64,000 nucleotides of DNA from Prolixibacteraceae bacterium (lineage in GTDB: Bacteria; Bacteroidota; Bacteroidia; Bacteroidales; Prolixibacteraceae). The stretch spans positions 20,837 through 84,836 of the forward strand of contig JAIOZY010000012.1 in the NCBI GenBank assembly GCA_021740385.1, given 5' to 3'. Positions 55,501-63,829 of this stretch are shown here, piece after piece. How positions within the stretch are numbered: the first letter of the stretch is position 1; each line of letters begins with the position of its first letter. Under the pieces are notes generated by a model, which saw nothing but the letters and a program-made list of their open reading frames with translations, was not told the DNA's origin and did not search any database. Made by a program: the position numbers and the translations under genes.

Positions 55501-55750
55501 CAATGTATTTTGTAGCTGCCAGTGATTTTTTAAATTTCCGAAATGCAAATGCCGAGCCGGCTATGGAAAGCAGGTAAATGATAAAACTCGACATAAACGG
55601 GGCAGCCGTTCGCATACACGGGTACGTTGCCCTCGATGGTTTGGGTATTACCCTTATCAGGAACCATGCCGTTGATGCGATTCCAAAAAGGAAAAACGAA
55701 ATTCTCATCCACAGTTTCCCTTTATTTTTTTTATGTTTCTCTTCTCTCAT
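52562..55750 (-). CDS. DUF362 protein with membrane N-terminus, beta-propeller and T9SS sorting domain
   Basis: A 1,062-residue protein. Residues about 14-105 contain three hydrophobic segments (FFLFGIASTAWFLIRVIP, MSSFIIYLLSIAGSAFAF, IAASAFFVVALVMLMAA). Residues about 125-480 form the DUF362 domain with GYQPGEKIYIKLNI, NMPCLKTHNEGGITLGAKNH and LTIIDGIWAGRSWEGY. Residues about 540-890 carry repeats of the two-component-regulator propeller kind (VKWFGTDAGISRFDGTNWTT, NWWIATTGGLNVYDGENWDV, NIWMGTDNGLHIISTEGI). The last 80 residues (YPVPFSDKLTIERP, LKPGIYFLEISNGEVNETVK) are a type A T9SS sorting domain. The membrane start and the secretion tail seem contradictory. Function is unknown; a shorter paralog lies 48 bases upstream in the same operon. 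Confidence 0.85.
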   Translation of the reverse strand: MREEKHKKNKGKLWMRISFFLFGIASTAWFLIRVIPKPSRATYPCMRTAAPFMSSFIIYLLSIAGSAFAFRKFKKSLAATKYIAASAFFVVALVMLMAANISNTQDVKAVNQLTADHFEANAPIGDAQGLHPGRVVWVWDKHATDENFTPSSNSRDKSNWWAYFTNGEEVEKMLEQAILSYAGEEGLEEAWNVLFEYFNAQKGKGDVGYQPGEKIYIKLNITNSASGEDKTNDFNRMDSTPELALALLKHLVEVVGVNEADIFIGDPFRTFHSLYWDMCAEVYPNVNYTCGRVLSGRHQTVPTSEAVMHFSDGRHQWRIPQEYADADYFINMPCLKTHNEGGITLGAKNHQGSVLQNGAGSDSQYAIDMHYSLPANDPGYGNYRHLVDYLGHKDLGGKTLLTIIDGIWAGRSWEGYIDKWNMEPFNGDYPSSLFVSQDRVAVDAVCYDFLLEEYKDKNESIRYPYFEGCDDYLFQAADPSYWPEEIEYDPEGDGTAIASLGVYEHWNNPVDKQYSRDLDTGNGIELIKVNLNNDPFTPQNSGLVSAKVKKIAVDKHGVKWFGTDAGISRFDGTNWTTVDNSNHLHDNTINDMFYERTYDDDNLLVATNGGVSALKINAEGIVSSENYYVGGSGSEILSDMVDAVGIDANSNWWIATTGGLNVYDGENWDVVDTFMDADREYQDWNGLVVNDIASYENDASVYVATAGKGVIRYSYSDVDGFTSASAMTSRWSGFWSDSINSITIAADTIQWYGTTRGTFQHLGPSTKNYWDFAFTEYEGIVHPVVNDVEIDSKGNIWMGTDNGLHIISTEGIYKHASGVQASDIKASAGSETVKLTWTNGNGFPETIFSSKINDIATDMNGDVLVASDNGVEIFKEVPGVIHDLEPQRVVFITKSEESDHPEPQAGKTYIGDSEFPGGSKIGQWVCVYNGSENSVNVSGLSPETNYRAITFEYMGNEGEEVYCLLEGPGNPVAFSTNPLGIGSFTNGLYRVYPVPFSDKLTIERPLAGNEFAATFYTSDGRVWLHVPLKGQKQVVNTSTLKPGIYFLEISNGEVNETVKIVK

Positions 55751-55797
55751 TGTACTACTTATTATTATTCCACTATTTCTTATTATTAACCAAATAT

Positions 55798-57732
55798 TTA
55801 TCGTGTTACATTAAATTTAACCGATGATGAACGGATATAACCGTTTGAATTCACGTTAATATTCATGATGTATATACCGGGCTTCAGTCCGCCGGCATTC
55901 CATGAAAAATTATTATTACCGGATCCGAAAGCCTCTTCCCTTAATTGAAGCACATTTTGCCCTTTCGCATTAACTATTCTTGCAGAAACAAGTGAAGGCT
56001 CACTAAGATAAAAATGAACATTCACATTTTCTGAAGCGGGATTCGGGTATAGTGTAGCTTCAAAAATATCGGGCAGGCCCAAATGGGGCGATGACACAAC
56101 ATCGTTTTTCGAAACGGCAACAAGCTCAATGCCGTCACCTGTACCAAGGTTCCGGGTATATTTTTTGTCGGCCGCGTTATTCCAGTGCTCATACACACCG
56201 AGGCTTTTTAAAAGTGTGCCATCTCCTTCGGGGTCATACTCCACTCCCGGCGCCCAATTTGCCGGGTCGGCAGCCTGGTACAGGAAATCATCGGTACCGG
56301 CCATATAGGCATACCGTTCTTTATTTGGTTTGTTTTTGTATTCTTCAAGTAAAAAGTCGTAACAAACAGCATCGATGGCCACCAAATCCTGCGAAACGAA
56401 AAGCGACGAAGGATAATCGCCATTAAAAGGCGCCATGTTCCACTTTTCGACAAAACCTTCCCAACTGCGGCCTGCCCAAATACCATCGATAATGGTAAGG
56501 AGTGTTTTTCCGCCCATTTGTTCGTGTCCAAGATAATCGACCAAATGCCTGAAACGGTAATGACCGCCATCACTTGCGTCATGATCGGGCAAAGAATAGT
56601 GCATGTCGTAAGCCGACTGCCCGCTGGAACTGGCACCGTCTTGTAAAATGGATCCCTGGTGGTTTTTTGCACCAAGCGTTATCCCGCCTGAATCATGCGT
56701 TTTCAGGCAAGGCACATTGATGAAATAATCGGAATCGATGTATTCCTGCGGAATGCGGTATGCCAGTCTCCCATCGCTGAAAAATATTTCGTGATCAGCA
56801 GAAGGTACGGTTTGGTGACGCCCGTTACGGCCAATGCCATCGCAATAAACCACGTTGGGATATTCGCTGTGAAGCATGTCCCAGTATAAATCGTGAAAAG
56901 TGCGGAACGGGTCGCCCAAATAAATATCCTCCTCGGCAACCCCCGCATATTCAATCAACTGCCTCAACAGGGCCAGCAATACTTCAGGGGTAGTGTCCAT
57001 CCGGTCGAAATCATTGACCTTCGTTGTTCCCGATACCGAACAGCATGAATTCGTTACATTAATTTTTATATAGATTTTTTCACCGGGCTGATACCCCACA
57101 TTCCCCTTCCCGTGGTTTTGGTTATAATACCTGAACATTACCTCCCAGGCAACGGGCAACGATGAAATATCGGTATATTTAATGATGGCCTTTTTGAGCA
57201 TGTCATCCACAACATCGGCATCGGTAAATTCTGCCCACCAGTCGCCCGACGAAGGGTCGCAGCTTTCATCGGTGGCATCGTCGTTCCACATCCACACAAC
57301 ACGGCCGGGCTTATAACCTTTTGCCTCACCTATTGGGTCGTTGGCCGTGAAATAATCGGACGAAACAAGCTCCATAGCCCGTGCTTCGTTCCTTCTTGTA
57401 GTATTGGCCACCAGTAACATTACAAATGCAACCACCAGAAAAGAAAAAGCAGCAAAATATTTTGCTCCCGTCAATTTCTTTTTGAATTTCTGAAATGCAA
57501 AAGCCGACCCGGTAATTGACAAAATGTAAATGATAAAACTTGACATAAAGGGTGCAGCAGCTTTCATGCACGGATATGTTGCCCTTGAAGGCTTGGGAAT
57601 AACCCGTATCAGAAACCAAATTGTTGATAGTATTCCAAATAAAACAAAAGCTATGCGAAAACGAAGATTCCTTTTCCTTGCAGGAAATTTAACCTGATGA
57701 TTTTGAAAATCACCTTTTAGAAATTTTTTCAT
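55798..57732 (-). CDS. DUF362 protein with membrane N-terminus and T9SS sorting domain (short paralog)
   Basis: A 644-residue paralog of the next gene. From the ATG at 57732 (MKKFLKGDFQNHQVKF) it has three hydrophobic segments at about residues 25-115 (FVLFGILSTIWFLIRVIP, FSFLVVAFVMLLVANTT), a DUF362 domain (KIYIKINVTNSCCSVSG, VPCLKTHDSGGITLGAKNH, LTIIDGIWAGRSWEGF) and, directly after it, a T9SS type A tail (TLYPNPASENVNVHFYL, LKPGIYIMNIN). It lacks the propeller of its neighbour. The shared blocks show a tandem duplication. An in-frame start at 57759 would add nine residues. A SCCS cysteine pair in the DUF362 domain is absent from the longer copy (NSASG). The long paralog starts 47 bases after its stop. 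Confidence 0.85.
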   Translation of the reverse strand: MKKFLKGDFQNHQVKFPARKRNLRFRIAFVLFGILSTIWFLIRVIPKPSRATYPCMKAAAPFMSSFIIYILSITGSAFAFQKFKKKLTGAKYFAAFSFLVVAFVMLLVANTTRRNEARAMELVSSDYFTANDPIGEAKGYKPGRVVWMWNDDATDESCDPSSGDWWAEFTDADVVDDMLKKAIIKYTDISSLPVAWEVMFRYYNQNHGKGNVGYQPGEKIYIKINVTNSCCSVSGTTKVNDFDRMDTTPEVLLALLRQLIEYAGVAEEDIYLGDPFRTFHDLYWDMLHSEYPNVVYCDGIGRNGRHQTVPSADHEIFFSDGRLAYRIPQEYIDSDYFINVPCLKTHDSGGITLGAKNHQGSILQDGASSSGQSAYDMHYSLPDHDASDGGHYRFRHLVDYLGHEQMGGKTLLTIIDGIWAGRSWEGFVEKWNMAPFNGDYPSSLFVSQDLVAIDAVCYDFLLEEYKNKPNKERYAYMAGTDDFLYQAADPANWAPGVEYDPEGDGTLLKSLGVYEHWNNAADKKYTRNLGTGDGIELVAVSKNDVVSSPHLGLPDIFEATLYPNPASENVNVHFYLSEPSLVSARIVNAKGQNVLQLREEAFGSGNNNFSWNAGGLKPGIYIMNINVNSNGYIRSSSVKFNVTR

Positions 57733-58107
57733 AAATAAAAAGTAAGTAAGTTTCAGCATTCACTGTTAAAGTGATTAAAACCAACACAAATGGTTTAACA
57801 GCTCTGCCCCAAAAATAAAATATTTCTTTCCGCAAAAAATAGGGTTATCATTTATGATTAAACAACTCCCCACGGTTGCAAAAAATAGCTAAATAGAAAA
57901 GAGGAAACACAATACCAAAAGTTATCCGCTTTACTAATTTTGAAAATCCTAAAAATACGGTATAAAATCAAAAAACCTAAATTTTTCAAAAATATATTCA
58001 AAACTGAAATGGAATAATTACTGATGTGCCGAAATAAAATTTGGAATAGGTCATTTTTTTATTCTTCGTCTTTGACTTAATTTGTGCTAACATTTAAATT
58101 ACAGATC
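57733..58107. other. Divergent intergenic region before pepT
   Basis: About 375 A+T-rich bases between the leftward DUF362 pair and rightward pepT. I see no gene or RNA. TTAATTTG at 58077-58084, one base off TAnnTTTG, is a plausible pepT promoter element. AAACCA and TGGTTT near 57777-57796 form a small hairpin. Confidence 0.4.
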
Positions 58108-59334
58108 ATGGAAAAAGTTACCGAACGTTTTTTACGCTATATCAAAACCGATACCCAATCGGACCCCAAAAGCGGCAGGCATCCAAGTACGCCCTCACAA
58201 CTCAAATTCTCAAAAGAACTTGCAATGGAACTGGAAAAAACAGGACTGCAAAACGTTACAGTTGACGACAAAGCCTATGTAATGGCCACACTTCCGTCAA
58301 ACATCGATAAAAAAGTGCCCGTACTCGGGCTTATTGCACATGTCGATACCAGTTCCGATTTTTCAGGCAAAGACATAAACCCCCAATTCCATCACAATTA
58401 CGACGGAGGCGATATCGTACTGAACGAAAAAGATAACATTGTACTATCGCCAGCTGTATTTCCCGAAATGCTGAAGTACACCGGCCAAACGCTCATCACA
58501 ACAGATGGAACAACCCTGCTGGGCGCCGATGATAAAGCCGGCCTGGCCGAAATTGTTACAGCCATGGAGTATTTGGTTGAACATCCCGAAATATCCCATG
58601 GCGAAATCCGTCTGGGCTTCACACCCGATGAAGAAATTGGCGAAGGTGCCGATTTTTTTGACGTTGAGAAGTTCGGAGCCGATTTTGCCTACACGCTTGA
58701 TGGCGATGAGCTTGGCGTTATCGAATATGAAAATTTCAATGCCGCCATGTTAAAGGTAACCATCAAAGGACAAATGGTACACCCGGGCTACGCCAAAAAT
58801 AAAATGAAGAACTCGGCGCTGGTGGCCCATAAGTTTATCTCGATGTTACCTGCTTTCGACATTCCTGAAAAAACCGAAGGGTATGAAGGTTTTTTCCACC
58901 TGATGGAAATTAACGGCTCGGTTGAAAAAACCGAAATGCAGTTCATCATCCGCGACCATAACCGGGAACTTTTTGAAAAAAGGAAAAAGCTGGTTGAAGG
59001 AATTGTTGCCCAACTCAACCTTGAATACGGCGAAAACACGGTTGTAATCGATATGAAAGATCAGTATTACAACATGCTTGAAAAAATTGAACCGGTTAAA
59101 CACATTATTGATATTGCCCGTGATGCAATGCTCGTAAGTGATGTGAAACCGCTAATAAAAGCCATAAGGGGAGGTACCGACGGGGCAAGGCTTTCGTACA
59201 TGGGACTGCCCTGCCCTAACCTGTTTGCGGGCGGGCTGAATTTTCACGGACGCTTTGAGTTCATCCCCGAAAAGTCGATGGTTAAAGCCGTTGAGGTAAT
59301 TTTAAAAATTGTTGAAAAAGTCAGCAAAATGTAA
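58108..59334 (+). CDS. pepT: Peptidase T (tripeptidase)
   Basis: Zinc M20-family aminopeptidase that removes the N-terminal residue of tripeptides in the cytosol. From the ATG at 58108 ([18 protein letters not shown]) it has 408 residues, the usual length. Zinc ligands and catalytic residues are in [43 protein letters not shown] and [16 protein letters not shown]; the lid/dimerisation domain spans about 205-320. [20 protein letters not shown] is the substrate-binding loop. An ATG at 58084 would add eight residues. It stands as a single gene with 87 bases before the next unit. Confidence 0.95.
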   Translation: MEKVTERFLRYIKTDTQSDPKSGRHPSTPSQLKFSKELAMELEKTGLQNVTVDDKAYVMATLPSNIDKKVPVLGLIAHVDTSSDFSGKDINPQFHHNYDGGDIVLNEKDNIVLSPAVFPEMLKYTGQTLITTDGTTLLGADDKAGLAEIVTAMEYLVEHPEISHGEIRLGFTPDEEIGEGADFFDVEKFGADFAYTLDGDELGVIEYENFNAAMLKVTIKGQMVHPGYAKNKMKNSALVAHKFISMLPAFDIPEKTEGYEGFFHLMEINGSVEKTEMQFIIRDHNRELFEKRKKLVEGIVAQLNLEYGENTVVIDMKDQYYNMLEKIEPVKHIIDIARDAMLVSDVKPLIKAIRGGTDGARLSYMGLPCPNLFAGGLNFHGRFEFIPEKSMVKAVEVILKIVEKVSKM

Positions 59335-59421
59335 TTTTTCTTACAGCCATTGCATATTAATGACCCTAAATGCAACGTTTATTGTAAAACGCTGTCTCTT
59401 AAAAACAGCTAAACCTGAATA

Positions 59422-60492
59422 ATGGAATTAAACCGTTTTTACAAATTATTGATTGGTTACGCCATTGTGGGACTGCTGCCTTTTTTTGGGTTTTCGCAAA
59501 ACATGGTGGCCGATACGCTAATTGTCGCGTTCAACGACACGCTGAAACCGGCATTGGGAAGCCTTTCGATTGAAAAAGTTAACGACCTGCGAAACACCGA
59601 TTCAAACTTTCTCTCGGTTTACGAAAAAAAGAAATGGTTATTTTTCCCGGTCGATCAAATTGTAAAAACCGAAAACCCACTGGCCCGCCATGTAAAACAA
59701 CAATATTATTCCGATTCAGCAGGCATTGCCCAATACCGGGTAAACATCAATCATTTCGAAATAAAAAATTATACCTCGTTATTTGGCCGACAGCTTATAT
59801 TGCACTCTACCCTCGAAATTTCTGAACAGAACGAAGAAAACGACAGTACGTTTATCGGCACATTTTACTATGAAGCTTCTGAAACAAGAAAAAAGAAGGA
59901 ACCGGTTGCTAAAAGCTATGAAGCCCTGCTCGATAAGTGGTCGATGCGCTTTGGTGGCGATCTTCTGGCCGTTCAGAATGAAATTGACAAAGTTGTGCCC
60001 GCACAATATTATCATTTCAGAAGGGAACAACGGGCAGTAGGAAAGAACTTTTATACCTCGGTGGAAGCTTTTGCCGGTTTAAACTTTTGGGGCGTCGATG
60101 GCGAACTCTGGTTCTCGCAACCCGAGGCAAACCGGATATTTAACCGTTCAAGCGGGGTAATCAGGTACGTTAACCATCCCGATTTTCAAGCCATTGCAAT
60201 TGGCAGCAATGTGCGGCGCTGGAATTACCGTTTAAATCAGCATTGGATATTTTCGAACAAAATGGCCCTGCTGCTTGGAATAAACAACTGGAAAGACATA
60301 AAAACCGTTGGGCACAAGCTTGAAGAGATCCTGCTATTTAATGCATCAATGACCCAATCGGTAAACTTTAACCCACTCGATAAAACCGGCTTTGTTTTCG
60401 GAATTGGGCTTATGGAAGACCTGCATTACGTCATTTACCACAACATAACGTTTAACCTTGGAATATCGCTAAACTGTGCCTGGAAATTTTAA
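59422..60492 (+). CDS. Exported protein of unknown function
   Basis: A 356-residue protein with a signal peptide (LLIGYAIVGLLPFFGFSQ). The mature part is mixed, with a beta-rich N-terminal half (VNINHFEIKNYTSLFGRQLI) and a C-terminal half with strand-like stretches ending GISLNCAWKF, an aromatic end that would suit an outer-membrane or periplasmic beta protein. No domain is recognised. Its last 17 bases overlap the GTG start of the TonB-dependent receptor, so the two are translationally coupled and, with the DUF4249 gene, form a three-gene operon. It may be an accessory factor of that receptor. Confidence 0.75.
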   Translation: MELNRFYKLLIGYAIVGLLPFFGFSQNMVADTLIVAFNDTLKPALGSLSIEKVNDLRNTDSNFLSVYEKKKWLFFPVDQIVKTENPLARHVKQQYYSDSAGIAQYRVNINHFEIKNYTSLFGRQLILHSTLEISEQNEENDSTFIGTFYYEASETRKKKEPVAKSYEALLDKWSMRFGGDLLAVQNEIDKVVPAQYYHFRREQRAVGKNFYTSVEAFAGLNFWGVDGELWFSQPEANRIFNRSSGVIRYVNHPDFQAIAIGSNVRRWNYRLNQHWIFSNKMALLLGINNWKDIKTVGHKLEEILLFNASMTQSVNFNPLDKTGFVFGIGLMEDLHYVIYHNITFNLGISLNCAWKF

Positions 60493-62827
60493 ACGGACAT
60501 ATTGTCTCCTGTTTGGGTTGTTGTTTTTATCGATTACGGCAAGCGCCCAAAAATCGACTTTATCGGGCATCATTACCGATAAAACAACGGGCGAAACCCT
60601 AATTGGTGCCACCATTTTCATCCAAAGCGAAGGCTCAGGTACAACAACCAACAGTAACGGTTTTTTTAGTTTCCCGGGCATAAAAACAGTTAATGTTGAA
60701 GTTGACTATTCGTTTATTGGTTATGAACCAAAAACGGAAAACTACACGTTTGGAAAAGGAGAAAAAAAGTTTGTTGAAATTCAGCTTTCGCCCTCCGATG
60801 TTGAAATTGGCCAGGTAGATGTAATTGAACAGGGCCGGGAACAACTTGGCGACAAACAGGTTGAAGTGAGCCATCACACCCTAACCCCGCGCGAAATACA
60901 GGCCATACCGGTGGCCCGTAACGACGTGTTTAAAGCCATGCGCTACATGCCGGGCATGGAACCCGCCGAACCATTTTCACCCCTTTTATCAGTCAGGGGA
61001 AGCGATCCGGGCGAAAACCTGATCATGCTCGACGGGGTGACCATGTACAATCCCTATCACTTCATGTCGTCGTCGGGTATTTTTAACATGCAAACCGTAA
61101 AAAATGTCGATATGATGCTGGGCGGTTTTGGTGCTGCCTACGGGGGGCGCAATGCCGCGGTAATAAACATATCGACAAAAGACGGGAACAACAGTGGCCT
61201 GCATGGCGAAGTTCACCCTACAACATCGGAAACAAAAGTATTCCTCGAATTCCCCGTGGGTGAAAAAACCACCATGATGGTTGCTGCCCGGGCCAATTAC
61301 GATTTGATCGGAAATTTCATGATGTACAGCAACAACTACTTTTACGACATAAACCTGTCGCTTACTCACCGATTCAGTCCGCGTCACCGTTTTACCCTGA
61401 AATACTTTGGATCACGAGACATGACCAACATCGACTTTAACAGCATATATAAATACATGGGCAATACCATTGGCATGCAGGACTATTTCGACGATATGAG
61501 CCTGAAATGGATCAACAACTGGGACAACAACATTGTGACCGGTATATGGAAATCGGTGCTCGCCCACAACCTCTTTTTTAAAGCGCAGGCTTATGGTTCG
61601 TTCCACAACGCCGATAACTTCACCGAAATGGTGATGAATGTTGAAGACGTGGTTTTCGACACCTCCACACGTTTAAAAAGCAAAGTGAACGACTGGTGCA
61701 TAAAGGGTTCCCTCACCTACAAACCCTTTTTATGGAACGAGATAAATGCCGGGCTTGAATATAACACCTACACCTTTGCAAACGGGTCGGAAGTAAACGC
61801 GATCGATTACGGATCGGCGCAACGAAGCCCTTTCCAGCTTTCGGCCTATGCGGAAGATAAACTAACTCTTGGCCCGCTTCAGATCAGGGGCGGCATACGG
61901 GCTTCAAAATTCGAAAACGGCAACTGGAACTGGGAACCACGGTTTAATGCTGTTGCCCAAATTGGCGACCGGGTAAAAATTAAAGCCGCCTGGGGCAAAT
62001 ACAACCAATACATCATCAGCATGAACACCCAGGAGTTTGAATTTAATCAGTTTCTCGATTACTATTACCCTCTCGATAATAAGCTGCCAGGCCTTTCGTA
62101 CCACTACATTGCCGGCGCCGATGTCACAATTGACCGGCAAAACACCATCTCGCTTGATGTGTATTATAAAGATATTGCCCGCACCTATACCTTCGACCTG
62201 CTAATTGATCAATTCGAGGCATTTGCCCTAACCGATAAAATTGTGGCCGGCAGTGGCAAATCGTACGGGATGGAATTGTTATGGAAAGGCCGTTTCGGAA
62301 AATTCTCGGGGTGGGCCAGCTACTCGCTTTCAAAATCGACCCGTTCGTTTCCACACATCATGAACGGGCAGGAATATGATTTTGATTACGACCGCAGGCA
62401 CTCGTTTAAAGCGGTTATGAATTACCAGGCCACCAAACGCATTTCGTACAGCGCTTCGTTTATCGCACAAAGCGGGGTGCCGCGCTCGGTTGAAAACACC
62501 ATGCAAATGTTTTACATGTACGAACCGCTAACCGGTGAAATGATTTACAGCCCCCAGTACGTTACAGCTCAAAAAAACGGGGTGCGCATGCCCTGGCTGC
62601 TGTACCTCGATTTTGGATTGCAGAAAAAAGTGGTAAGTGGATTCGGAAAAGATCTGTCCGATTTTTTTGGGGCTGCCGAATCGTACCTGACAGTTAATGT
62701 CTATAATGCACTTTTTTTCCGAAGGAATATTCTGTATTACATTCCCGCCGGAGGCCTGGAAATGTTAATCCCCATGGGCGATAATTATTTTCCAATGGTT
62801 TCGGCGGGCTATACATTAAAGTTTTAA
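60476..62827 (+). CDS. TonB-dependent receptor with carboxypeptidase-regulatory-like N-domain
   Basis: A 783-residue outer-membrane transporter. It starts at GTG 60476 inside the preceding gene (MPGNFKRTYCLLFGLLFLS, signal peptide ending TASAQ); no ATG lies before the mature start, so the overlap is real. Residues about 27-110 are the CarboxypepD_reg-like domain (LSGIITDKTTGETLIGATIF), then a plug (REIQAIPVARNDVFKAMRYM, RGSDPGENLIMLDGVTMYNP, GGFGAAYGGRNAAVINI) and a barrel ending FPMVSAGYTLKF. It is smaller than SusC proteins and has no TonB-linked SusD partner; instead a DUF4249 lipoprotein gene follows one base later, a common pairing in Bacteroidota. Substrate unknown. Confidence 0.92.
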   Translation: MPGNFKRTYCLLFGLLFLSITASAQKSTLSGIITDKTTGETLIGATIFIQSEGSGTTTNSNGFFSFPGIKTVNVEVDYSFIGYEPKTENYTFGKGEKKFVEIQLSPSDVEIGQVDVIEQGREQLGDKQVEVSHHTLTPREIQAIPVARNDVFKAMRYMPGMEPAEPFSPLLSVRGSDPGENLIMLDGVTMYNPYHFMSSSGIFNMQTVKNVDMMLGGFGAAYGGRNAAVINISTKDGNNSGLHGEVHPTTSETKVFLEFPVGEKTTMMVAARANYDLIGNFMMYSNNYFYDINLSLTHRFSPRHRFTLKYFGSRDMTNIDFNSIYKYMGNTIGMQDYFDDMSLKWINNWDNNIVTGIWKSVLAHNLFFKAQAYGSFHNADNFTEMVMNVEDVVFDTSTRLKSKVNDWCIKGSLTYKPFLWNEINAGLEYNTYTFANGSEVNAIDYGSAQRSPFQLSAYAEDKLTLGPLQIRGGIRASKFENGNWNWEPRFNAVAQIGDRVKIKAAWGKYNQYIISMNTQEFEFNQFLDYYYPLDNKLPGLSYHYIAGADVTIDRQNTISLDVYYKDIARTYTFDLLIDQFEAFALTDKIVAGSGKSYGMELLWKGRFGKFSGWASYSLSKSTRSFPHIMNGQEYDFDYDRRHSFKAVMNYQATKRISYSASFIAQSGVPRSVENTMQMFYMYEPLTGEMIYSPQYVTAQKNGVRMPWLLYLDFGLQKKVVSGFGKDLSDFFGAAESYLTVNVYNALFFRRNILYYIPAGGLEMLIPMGDNYFPMVSAGYTLKF

Positions 62828-62828
62828 A

Positions 62829-63599
62829 ATGAAGAAATGGACAATCATACTGGCAGTTACCTTTTTATTGCACGGATGCGTTGAAATTGGGGAATACTAT
62901 GTGGGGCTGAACATGCAACCTGAAATTGAGGGGTTTGAACCGGGGCTTAACGTGTACGGTGTAATAAAAGCCGGGCCAACATTCGATACCATCAACCACT
63001 TTTTTGAAGTGGAACGCCTGCTGAATATTTTGGGCACATTCGATTCGATGAATGTCAGCAATGCAAATATTACATTAAGCCGGAAACTAATTACGGGTGA
63101 AACAACCGATTACAAGCTCGCATATCATGGCGATGGAAGATATTTTAATGAAGAAATCATTGCCGCTCCCGGAGAAAAATGGGATTACACCTGCACATAC
63201 GATACATTCTATGTTCGTTCATCCTGTATTATTCCAAACACCCCGAAACTTATGGGTGAAGTTAATGTTTCAACAGGGAATTCCGTTTCGTTTACGCTTG
63301 AAGCCGATACAACCGCGTTCATGTATCTGGTTTATTTATTGAGTGATGAAGCTGTGTTTACCGAACGGAAAATCCCGGTGAAAGACGAAGCCACTACGTT
63401 TGAATTGGCTCCGGATTGGAACCCCGTTGAAGTTTCAACCTTGTTATTTGTTTTTGCCTACGACCAAAACCTCGAAAAATATACAACAACTTCCAACATC
63501 TTTTTCAAGCCCAATGCCTACCGCCCCCCGTATTCAACGGTTGAGGGGGGATACGGTACGTTTGGGGCAATTAGCAGCGCCATGTTTGAGGTGAAATAG
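62829..63599 (+). CDS. DUF4249-family lipoprotein
   Basis: A 256-residue surface or periplasmic lipoprotein. The signal MKKWTIILAVTFLLHGC ends in a lipobox with Cys17. Beta-sandwich strands follow (PEIEGFEPGLNVYGVIKAG, NANITLSRKLI, YTCTYDTFYV). The family is paired with TonB-dependent receptors, and here the ATG is one base after the receptor stop, so it is probably the receptor's partner. Most DUF4249 proteins are 270-400 residues; this one is at the short end and may lack part of the C-terminal domain. The ligand is unknown. Confidence 0.82.
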   Translation: MKKWTIILAVTFLLHGCVEIGEYYVGLNMQPEIEGFEPGLNVYGVIKAGPTFDTINHFFEVERLLNILGTFDSMNVSNANITLSRKLITGETTDYKLAYHGDGRYFNEEIIAAPGEKWDYTCTYDTFYVRSSCIIPNTPKLMGEVNVSTGNSVSFTLEADTTAFMYLVYLLSDEAVFTERKIPVKDEATTFELAPDWNPVEVSTLLFVFAYDQNLEKYTTTSNIFFKPNAYRPPYSTVEGGYGTFGAISSAMFEVK

Positions 63600-63629
63600 G
63601 TGTTTTTACAAAAAAAGAAACAGATTTAT

Positions 63630-63637
63630 TACCTTTG
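63630..63637 (+). promoter_or_regulatory. Putative -7 box before the small antitoxin-like gene
   Basis: TACCTTTG is an exact TAnnTTTG match 12 bases before the ATG at 63650. A run of T upstream (63602-63606) is the only -33 candidate. Confidence 0.5.
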
Positions 63638-63649
63638 AAATAAAAAAAG

Positions 63650-63829
63650 ATGATTACAAAAACTCAGATAATTAATTCACTTGACAGATTGCCTGAAAAT
63701 ATATCTATTGACCAATTAGTCGATCATTTGATATTTGTTGAAAAAGTTCAAAAAGGGCTTGACGATTTTTTAAACGGACGAACAAATACGAAAGAAGAAG
63801 CCAAACAAAAATTGAGTAAATGGTTATAA
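63650..63829 (+). CDS. Small antitoxin-like protein without a toxin partner
   Basis: A 59-residue helical protein: MITKTQIINSLDRLPENISI, then DQLVDHLIFVEKVQKGLDDF and an ending NTKEEAKQKLSKWL. The pattern of a short polar start, L-P-E-x-I-S-I-D-x-L, a central amphipathic helix with V-x-K-G-L and an E-E-A-x-x-x-L-x-K-W end is that of antitoxins paired with RelE/ParE toxins in Bacteroidota. No toxin gene follows; the next gene is on the opposite strand and its stop codon abuts this one. It is either an orphan remnant or acts in trans. The call rests on pattern only. Confidence 0.6.
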   Translation: MITKTQIINSLDRLPENISIDQLVDHLIFVEKVQKGLDDFLNGRTNTKEEAKQKLSKWL

